Assembly: GCA_044361365.1 (NCBI GenBank)
Contig: JBIKIW010000048.1
Location: 1 to 10,188 of the forward strand
Direction of reading: 5' to 3'
Origin: JBIKIW01 sp044361365
GTDB lineage: Bacteria > Patescibacteriota > JACMRA01
Length of the DNA stretch: 10,188 nt
Numbering within the stretch: the stretch's first letter is position 1; each line of letters begins with the position of its first letter. Position numbers and translations under genes: made by a program. The notes beneath the pieces are model-generated. The model searched no databases. It was not told where the DNA came from and saw only the letters and a list, made by a program, of their open reading frames with translations. Below, in pieces: positions 6,018 through 10,188 of this stretch.

Positions 6018-6626
6018 TTATAGTCCCATCACCTTAAAGTAAGAATCAAATTTACCAGTTGGCCTGCTAACTGCGATCCAAATTCTAGCCATTTCTTCCA
6101 ACGCATGGGCGTTATCAATCCCTCCAGCGTCAACAGCGTTAAACCCAATTTCATTAGCTAATTCTTTAGCAACTGCTTTAGCATCTTCCTGACCTGCGAT
6201 GAATGTATCTATTGAGCCACTTTTAGTAGCTAGAATGTTTTCTGCTCCTGTTGTGTTGAAGGCTTTGGCGATTCCTTTAGCGTTGGCAAGGTGCATTATT
6301 GCTTTGGTAGCTGAGTCAAAATCTGGACTTACTTTTTCAAATACCTCATTACTGCAATCAATCACGATTTTATTTTCTAGTAAATTTCCAAGTTTCGGTA
6401 AAAGCTCTTTAATATGAGGCGGGTGCATACTAATAATTACTACATCAGAATTTTCGACAGCTTCTAGGTGAGTTGTAGCCGTAACATTTGGCAAATTTGT
6501 GAGTTCTAAATTTTTTTCACTTTGAGTATCTCTAGTACCTATAAATATATCGTGATTGCCTGAAATAACAAGTTTTTTGATTAAGTTTGAGCCAACTTTG
6601 CCAGCTCCGAGTACGGAAATTTTCAT
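6018..6626 (-). CDS. F420-dependent NADP reductase-like oxidoreductase
   Basis: This 202-aa cytosolic protein belongs to the NADPH:F420 reductase-like Rossmann family (F420_oxidored; COG2085). It begins with a beta strand and the dinucleotide loop ISVLGAGKVGSNL (GAGKVG at residues 7-12). IGTRD follows at the end of the second strand, where Arg32 suits the 2'-phosphate of NADP. DVVIISMHPP and IVIDCSNEV mark the next strands. The C-terminal half has the family signature KAFNTTGAEN, then FIAGQEDAKAVAKELANEIGFNAVDAGGIDNAHALEEMARIWI. Length and motif order are complete. Many relatives in organisms without F420 act on other substrates, and nothing here indicates F420 synthesis, so the reaction is uncertain beyond NAD(P)-linked redox. 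It is followed after 33 bases by the dioxygenase gene, which may be its operon partner. The ATG has no Shine-Dalgarno. Confidence 0.85.
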   Translation of the reverse strand: MKISVLGAGKVGSNLIKKLVISGNHDIFIGTRDTQSEKNLELTNLPNVTATTHLEAVENSDVVIISMHPPHIKELLPKLGNLLENKIVIDCSNEVFEKVSPDFDSATKAIMHLANAKGIAKAFNTTGAENILATKSGSIDTFIAGQEDAKAVAKELANEIGFNAVDAGGIDNAHALEEMARIWIAVSRPTGKFDSYFKVMGL

Positions 6627-6653
6627 ATATAAATTTATTTTGAGAAGTAACTA

Positions 6654-6667
6654 AACTTTTGAAAGTT
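6654..6667. promoter_or_regulatory. Short inverted repeat upstream of the reductase gene
   Basis: AACTTT and AAAGTT flank a TG centre, 27 bases upstream of the start codon at 6626. The arms are AT-rich and short, so a chance match is quite possible. If the downstream operon is redox-controlled, this is where an operator would be expected. Confidence 0.2.
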
Positions 6668-6809
6668 ATTTTTTCTTGGCAAGGGCAAATAAGGGCTGAA
6701 AAATCAACTCTTCGAGCTTTGAGTGTTTGATTTATCTGTAATATTTTTATGGGGTTTTTGTTTGGAGGGAGAAAGTTTGTAGTATTGAATAAGACAGTAA
6801 ACAAAACAT

Positions 6810-6835
6810 AAAAAACCCACCTTGGAGTAGGTGGG
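6810..6835 (-). terminator. Intrinsic terminator of the DUF4352 gene
   Basis: On the minus strand CCCACCT and AGGTGGG form a perfect 7-bp GC-rich stem with a 6-nt loop, followed directly by TTTTTT. It lies 29 bases after the stop of the gene at 6865-7539, and separates that gene from the reductase operon downstream. Confidence 0.85.
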
Positions 6836-6864
6836 GTAATTCTTATTAAACTAAACTAAATTTG

Positions 6865-7539
6865 TTAATTTAATTTCACTTTAATTGTTTGGTCAGATGA
6901 ATAGCTACCCTTAAAAATTAAAACTAGATTCTTATCAGCTGTAGGAACTTCAAAAGTTACAGATCCTTCAACTTTGCCATTTTTAGTCAAACTTCCACTC
7001 TGCAAACCATCGCTTAAAGAATAAGTTGTTGAATCTGGGTTAATTAGCAATCCATTTGAATCTTGAACACTAAAGTTGTAAGCTGTAAAACTAAAATTTG
7101 AGTTACCTCTATTAACTAAAACAACAGTTGCTTTTATAAACTTCTTACCAGGTTTTGGTTGTGAAAATTGATTATCAGAAATATAATCTTCGACCTTAGA
7201 AACTGTTAATTGCTTATCACCATTTTCAATAGTTTCACCAACTTTAAACTCCGTGTCAGCAATAGTACTAACAGAAGAAGTTGATGTGGTAACCAATTTC
7301 GCAGATGAAGAGCTGGAAGATGAATTAGAAACCAAAATGCCAAGACCTACCGTGGCTAAGATTATACCCAAAACTACCAACACGTAGAAAACTGTAATAA
7401 GAACACGTACCCATACTGGCCATAACTTCCAAACGAACATCATAATAATTCCTACAAGAGGAAGAAATAGTAATAATAGAACGGTGATAATTGTCTTTGT
7501 ACTGTTAGACATACCACCTGAATTTGTATTTTCAGACAT
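6865..7539 (-). CDS. Membrane-anchored DUF4352 protein
   Basis: The 224-aa protein has a short polar N-terminus, two hydrophobic helices (about 17-37 and 45-70) joined by a basic Trp-rich loop (WKLWPVWVR), a Ser/Thr-rich linker (71-92), and a C-terminal Ig-like domain of the DUF4352 (telokin-like) type (about 95-224). Domain signs are FKVGETIENGDKQLTVSKVED, then GKKFIKATVVLVNRGNSNFSF, NFSVQDSNG and VEGSVTFEVP. The basic loop between the helices predicts that it faces the cytoplasm, placing the C-terminal domain outside the cell. Such proteins are often surface-exposed with unknown ligands; no specific role can be given. The gene has its own terminator and diverges from the gene at 7606 across 66 bases. 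The first ATG is used; a second at codon 10 is possible. Confidence 0.8.
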   Translation of the reverse strand: MSENTNSGGMSNSTKTIITVLLLLFLPLVGIIMMFVWKLWPVWVRVLITVFYVLVVLGIILATVGLGILVSNSSSSSSSAKLVTTSTSSVSTIADTEFKVGETIENGDKQLTVSKVEDYISDNQFSQPKPGKKFIKATVVLVNRGNSNFSFTAYNFSVQDSNGLLINPDSTTYSLSDGLQSGSLTKNGKVEGSVTFEVPTADKNLVLIFKGSYSSDQTIKVKLN

Positions 7540-7561
7540 GGTCGAAGTATAATCTAGCTGT

Positions 7562-7576
7562 TGTCAATTTTTGACA
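7562..7576. promoter_or_regulatory. Inverted TTGACA pair between divergent genes
   Basis: TGTCAA, TTT and TTGACA form a perfect inverted repeat in the middle of a 66-bp divergent intergenic region, so a -35 consensus hexamer points outward on each strand. The fit of -10 boxes is poor: on the minus strand TATACT comes only 10 bases later, and on the plus strand a weak TTATTA follows 19 bases later. It may be a shared operator rather than two promoters. Confidence 0.4.
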
Positions 7577-7605
7577 TAAATAATTAATCAAAAGGTTATT
7601 ACTGC

Positions 7606-8037
7606 GTGATTAAAACTTACCCCAAATCCAGTTTTTGGTCCCAAACTGATACTGTTTTATTATTATTTTTAATTTTTGGTAGTGGGGTGGCGATTGCTGA
7701 TAATTTAGAAACTTTTGGGGTTACGGTTCTGCTTAGTGCGGCTATTTTTGGATTGTATTTTGGTGTAAATTGGTTGGTTAAAACTAGACTTTATAAACAA
7801 GAAATTGGGATAGAAGTTAACCTAGATGTTGCTAAAAAAATACTGCAAATTGGAGAGAAAAAAATCAAATTTTCACAAATCAAATTGGTTCAAAAAAATT
7901 ATCTACGAAGAATTGGTTGGCGATTTACCATCGAAACAAAATCTGAAAAAATTCGTTTTATTTTAACCGATCAAAAAGAACTTTTAGCTGATTTAAAAGA
8001 GATTTTACCAGTAGAGGTTTTTTCTAAAAAGAATTAA
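7606..8037 (+). CDS. Small membrane protein with two N-terminal helices
   Basis: I do not recognise a named family. The 143-aa protein begins at GTG and has two hydrophobic segments, about 16-31 (TVLLLFLIFGSGVAIA) and 37-58 (FGVTVLLSAAIFGLYFGVNWLV). A basic C-terminal half of about 80 residues follows, with strand-rich alternating patterns: KKILQIGEKKIKFSQIKLVQKN, then WRFTIETKSEKIRFILTD, and a final helix QKELLADLKEILP. The two-helix hairpin followed by a small beta domain and a terminal helix resembles bacterial PH-like (YdbT/bPH) membrane proteins in layout, but this is a shape argument only. The soluble half should be cytoplasmic, given the basic residues after helix 2. It diverges from the DUF4352 membrane protein, so the two may be co-regulated. 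Confidence 0.7.
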   Translation: MIKTYPKSSFWSQTDTVLLLFLIFGSGVAIADNLETFGVTVLLSAAIFGLYFGVNWLVKTRLYKQEIGIEVNLDVAKKILQIGEKKIKFSQIKLVQKNYLRRIGWRFTIETKSEKIRFILTDQKELLADLKEILPVEVFSKKN

Positions 8038-8139
8038 TTTATTGATATACGAAAATTATCTTATTATACGAAGTCAAATTTAAAACTTTCATGAACGCCT
8101 AATTCATTTTCTATTAAATTAAAGCTTCGTCTTTTAAAC

Positions 8140-8241
8140 TGTCACTCTGAATTTAATTCCACCCTTCAAAATGTCATCTTTAGCTCGTTTCAGGATCTGC
8201 TCAGAATTTCAATAGATTCCGAAACAACTTCGGAATAGACA
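8140..8241. repeat. Degenerate MITE-like repeat before HMG-CoA reductase
   Basis: The stretch starts TGTCACTCTGAA and ends TTCGGAATAGACA, which are imperfect terminal inverted repeats with TGTC/GACA tips. Inside are AGCTCGTTTCAGGATCTG and a perfect 7-bp hairpin TTCCGAA/TTCGGAA (8217-8235). It resembles widespread bacterial intergenic repeats with TGTCA-xx-CTGAA ends and inner CGTTTCAGG or CCGAAAC segments, but several positions have drifted. It encodes nothing. Confidence 0.6.
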
Positions 8242-8263
8242 ATATACTACAATCTGTTATTAT
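8236..8263 (+). promoter_or_regulatory. Extended -10 promoter of the HMG-CoA reductase gene
   Basis: TAGACA (8236-8241, one mismatch from TTGACA) lies 16 bases before TATTAT (8258-8263, one mismatch from TATAAT), which carries an upstream TGT for an extended -10. The predicted start of transcription, near 8270, is only a few bases before the ATG at 8274, so the mRNA would be nearly leaderless. The -35 box is the last six bases of the MITE-like repeat. Confidence 0.55.
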
Positions 8264-8273
8264 CTAATAATAC

Positions 8274-9410
8274 ATGTCTCAATTTTCTAAATTTCCGAAC
8301 CGAAAAGACCGCCTAGAATTTTTGCAAAATAACTTAGCTAAAAAATTCCCGAAAATTGATTCAGCTTTTGTAAGTGATGATGAAATCCAAAATGTTCACT
8401 GTGAAAATTTGATTGGAGGAGTCAGCCTTCCACTCGGTATCGCCGGACCGATAAAAATTAATTTTTTGGAAGAGTTTGAAAATCGTGACTTTTTTATTCC
8501 TCTTGCCACAACGGAGGGAGCTTTGGTGGCTTCGGTTAGTAGAGGCTGTAAGGCGATTAGCGAGGCTGGCGGAGCGACAGTTTTTGGGCAAAGATTTGGC
8601 ACTACCAGGGCTCCAGTTTTTTATACGAAATCTCTACAAAAATCAAAAGATTTGGTGGAATTTTTAAGAGCGAATCAAGCCAAAATTAATGAGATTGTCG
8701 AGTCAACTTCCTCACACCTAAAGCTTTTGAATTACGACACCAGAATTTTGGGAAACCGTGTTTTTGTCCGTTTTTCCTACAACACCAGTGAAGCTATGGG
8801 TATGAATATGGTTACAATTGCCACTCAAAAAGTGGTGGATTTTATCGAAAAAGAAACTGAAGTTGTTTGTGAAGCACTGAGCGGAAATTATTGCGTGGAT
8901 AAAAAACCAGCCTGGGTAAATTTTATCAACCGAAGAGGTTTTGAAGTACAAGCAGAAGTTGTTTTGACGCCTCAAATTTTAGAAAAAACTCTAAAAACTA
9001 CACCCAAACTTTTTTTTGAAACTTGGCTTTCTAAGTGTATGTTGGGTTCAGCAATGGCTGGCTCGATGGGATTTAACGCACATTTTGCCAATGTAGCAGC
9101 AGCCTTTTTTATAGCAACAGGTCAAGATCCTGCTCAGGTGGTGGAGGCAAGTCTTGGGATTACGCATTGTAAGATTTTGGATGACGATTCTCTTTATGTA
9201 GCAGTTTATTTGCCTTCAATTTTGCTAGCAACCGTGGGTGGTGGCACCAAACTTCACACTCAGTCAGAAGCTTTACAAATCGTGGGAGCCAAAAATTCGT
9301 CACAGCTAGCCCAAGTTTTAGCCGGCAGTATTTTAGCTGGGGAAATTTCACTTTTAGCCTCTTTATCGCAAAATAATCTAGCTCAAAGTCATCAAAAGCT
9401 TGGGAGGTAG
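8274..9410 (+). CDS. Class I HMG-CoA reductase
   Basis: HMG-CoA reductase reduces HMG-CoA to mevalonate with two NADPH, the key step of the mevalonate route to isoprenoids. The 378-aa protein has only the soluble catalytic domain, without membrane anchor. Motifs in order: ENLIGGVSLPLGIAGP (44-59), PLATTEGALVASVSRGCKAI (76-95) with catalytic Glu81 and substrate Arg90, the cofactor loop SEAMGMNM (172-179), SGNYCVDKKPA (203-213) with catalytic Lys210, GSMGFNAHFANVAAAFFIATGQD (263-285) with Asp285, GGGTKLHTQSEAL (322-333), and the C-terminal LSQNNLAQSHQKLGR with catalytic His373. All four catalytic residues are present. The cofactor loop is usually GDAMGMNM; Ser-Glu replaces Gly-Asp here. The motifs fit class I (archaeal/eukaryotic type). 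No other mevalonate gene lies in the window. The gene has its own promoter and no Shine-Dalgarno. Confidence 0.95.
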   Translation: MSQFSKFPNRKDRLEFLQNNLAKKFPKIDSAFVSDDEIQNVHCENLIGGVSLPLGIAGPIKINFLEEFENRDFFIPLATTEGALVASVSRGCKAISEAGGATVFGQRFGTTRAPVFYTKSLQKSKDLVEFLRANQAKINEIVESTSSHLKLLNYDTRILGNRVFVRFSYNTSEAMGMNMVTIATQKVVDFIEKETEVVCEALSGNYCVDKKPAWVNFINRRGFEVQAEVVLTPQILEKTLKTTPKLFFETWLSKCMLGSAMAGSMGFNAHFANVAAAFFIATGQDPAQVVEASLGITHCKILDDDSLYVAVYLPSILLATVGGGTKLHTQSEALQIVGAKNSSQLAQVLAGSILAGEISLLASLSQNNLAQSHQKLGR

Positions 9411-9424
9411 TTAAAAAACATTTT

Positions 9425-9449
9425 TGTAGAGGAACCTTTACGGTTCCAT
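9425..9449 (+). repeat. Palindromic repeat, copy 4
   Basis: The ends are TGTAGAGG and CCAT, with a perfect 6-bp stem GGAACC/GGTTCC and a 5-nt loop. It is the same family as the copies at 2041, 2139 and 2204, now between the reductase and toxin genes. There is no downstream T tract, so it is not a standard terminator on either strand. Confidence 0.6.
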
Positions 9450-9498
9450 AAGTATAAATAGATTGACCAAATCAAAACCTTTACTTTTAAGGTAAGTT

Positions 9499-9885
9499 AT
9501 GTCTAAACAATTTCAAAAATGGATTGGTAAAAAAGAAGAGTTGCATAACCGTAAGTTTAGTCCAAATTTTAATGAACGAGATGTTTATTGGGGAGGTTTG
9601 GGGGAAAATATTGGTGATGAAGAAAATGGGAAAAGTGATTTATTTAGTCGTCCTATTCTAATTGTTCGCAAATTTAACAAAAATCTATTTTGGGGAGTTC
9701 CACTTACTACTCAAATAAAGGAAAATCCGTATTATATTCAAATCAGTTTTAAAGATGCATTGCAGTGTGTTATGATAACTCACCTTCGCCTTATGGATGC
9801 CAAAAGGTTGTATGGAAAAGCTATTGGTAGGCTGGAGAAAAAGGAATTTATGAAAGTCAAAGAGGCTATCAAAAACTGTCTCTAA
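9499..9885 (+). CDS. PemK/MazF-like mRNA interferase toxin
   Basis: This 128-aa protein matches the PemK/MazF ribonuclease fold of type II toxin-antitoxin systems, whose members cut mRNA at short specific sequences. Family features in order: ERDVYWGGLGENIGDEENGK (26-45), FSRPILIVRKFN (49-60) with the conserved Arg-Pro, FWGVPLTTQIK (64-74) with the conserved Thr pair, and MITHLRLMDAKRLYGKAIGRL (92-112). The last motif normally contains (S/T)Q-x-R; here Gln is replaced by His95. A basic C-terminal helix completes the domain. No antitoxin gene is visible: upstream there are only 88 bases before the HMG-CoA reductase stop, and downstream comes a terminator. It may be a solitary toxin-like nuclease, or its partner may be elsewhere. 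AAGG six bases before the ATG is a weak Shine-Dalgarno. Confidence 0.85.
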   Translation: MSKQFQKWIGKKEELHNRKFSPNFNERDVYWGGLGENIGDEENGKSDLFSRPILIVRKFNKNLFWGVPLTTQIKENPYYIQISFKDALQCVMITHLRLMDAKRLYGKAIGRLEKKEFMKVKEAIKNCL

Positions 9886-9895
9886 AAAAATTATT

Positions 9896-9916
9896 CCCCC
9901 TGTTTCCAGGGGGTTT
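9896..9916 (+). terminator. Intrinsic terminator after the toxin gene
   Basis: CCCCCT and AGGGGG form a perfect 6-bp stem with a 6-nt loop, 10 bases after the toxin stop. On the plus strand only TTT follows. On the minus strand the same hairpin is followed by AATAATTTTTTT, so it may act in both directions. Confidence 0.6.
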
Positions 9917-9982
9917 GCGACGAGTGTCGATTTGTAAAGGTAATAATGCAAAGAATTTCAAATCTTGTCAAAAAAATACTGT

Positions 9983-10013
9983 AAACAAAAACTCCCACTT
10001 TTAGGGTGAGAGT
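9983..10013 (-). terminator. Intrinsic terminator of the right-edge minus-strand gene
   Basis: On the minus strand ACTC-CAC pairs with GTG-GAGT (one internal mismatch, 7-nt loop), followed by TTTTGTTT. It lies 75 bases after the stop of the partial gene at the right edge, which supports that gene being real. Confidence 0.65.
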
Positions 10014-10024
10014 CGATGGGGAAG

Positions 10025-10053
10025 TACATGTCGGATAAAAATCGCAACATGTA
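10025..10053. other. Hairpin between partial gene and its terminator
   Basis: TACATGT (10025-10031) and ACATGTA (10047-10053) form a perfect 7-bp inverted repeat, and inside it CGGAT and ATCG can pair further around an A-rich loop. It lies in the 3' untranslated region of the right-edge gene. No T tract follows, so it is not a terminator itself. Confidence 0.35.
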
Positions 10054-10088
10054 GTTAATATTTATTTAGGGACTAGACCAGTTAAAAT

Positions 10089-10188
10089 TTAATTTGAAAT
10101 ACTTTTCAGGTATTTAATATAGATTTTGATAATATGGAGCAAATCTGTCTCTAAGTCAAATACATATTTCTCTAAATCTTTTTTTGAT
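10089..10188 (-). CDS. C-terminal fragment of an unknown protein
   Basis: A minus-strand frame enters from the right edge and runs 32 codons (DLEKYVFDLETDLLHIIKIY, then IKYLKSISN) to a TAA. The visible part looks like one long amphipathic helix with acidic and then basic halves. It is too short to assign. An intrinsic terminator 75 bases downstream on the same strand supports it as the end of a real gene. Confidence 0.5.
   Translation of the reverse strand, partial: SKKDLEKYVFDLETDLLHIIKIYIKYLKSISN

Noticed and set aside
6532..6804. A 90-codon minus-strand frame overlapping the start of the reductase gene
   Set aside because: Its end is an out-of-frame reading of the reductase Rossmann start, and the rest is AT-rich intergenic DNA with no family resemblance.
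8068..8130. ACGAAG/CTTCGT inverted repeat followed by a T-rich stretch as terminator of the 7606-8037 gene
   Set aside because: The arms are only six bases and 51 bases apart, which is too loose to support a terminator.

Overview
The window reads as a piece of an AT-rich bacterial chromosome with small compact genes, few recognisable Shine-Dalgarno sites and short palindromic repeats between genes. I infer a Candidate Phyla Radiation (Patescibacteria)-type organism. The grounds are a mevalonate-pathway HMG-CoA reductase, an IMP dehydrogenase without CBS domains, a PemK/MazF-like toxin with no visible antitoxin, and nearly leaderless gene starts. No rRNA or marker tree supports this, so the placement is tentative.

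Layout, left to right. Positions 2-112 hold the last 36 codons of an integrase-type transposase (+). Positions 273-1421 encode a CBS-less IMP dehydrogenase (-), preceded by a small unknown gene (1567-1845, -) that has its own terminator. Positions 1846-2619 carry no convincing gene but hold three palindromic repeat copies, other direct repeats and a good promoter. Positions 2620-4848 (+) encode the most striking protein: a primary-type sigma-70 factor fused in frame to a complete TsaE ATPase, the enzyme that assists t6A tRNA modification.

Positions 5208-5984 (-) are an extradiol dioxygenase gene of the LigB/YgiD type. It is cut by a single in-frame TAA, with the missing C-terminus still readable after the stop. 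An F420-dependent NADP reductase-like gene (6018-6626, -) lies just upstream in the same orientation. A DUF4352 membrane protein (6865-7539, -) and a two-helix membrane protein (7606-8037, +) diverge from a 66-bp gap containing an inverted repeat of TTGACA.

The right part is on the + strand: a class I HMG-CoA reductase (8274-9410), whose promoter appears to start in the end of a degenerate MITE-like repeat, then a PemK/MazF-like toxin (9499-9885). A minus-strand gene enters from the right edge (10089-10188) with its own terminator. The genes do not form one pathway. Purine nucleotide synthesis, transcription initiation, tRNA modification and isoprenoid synthesis are each represented by one gene. 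A fourth copy of the palindromic repeat lies between the reductase and the toxin.
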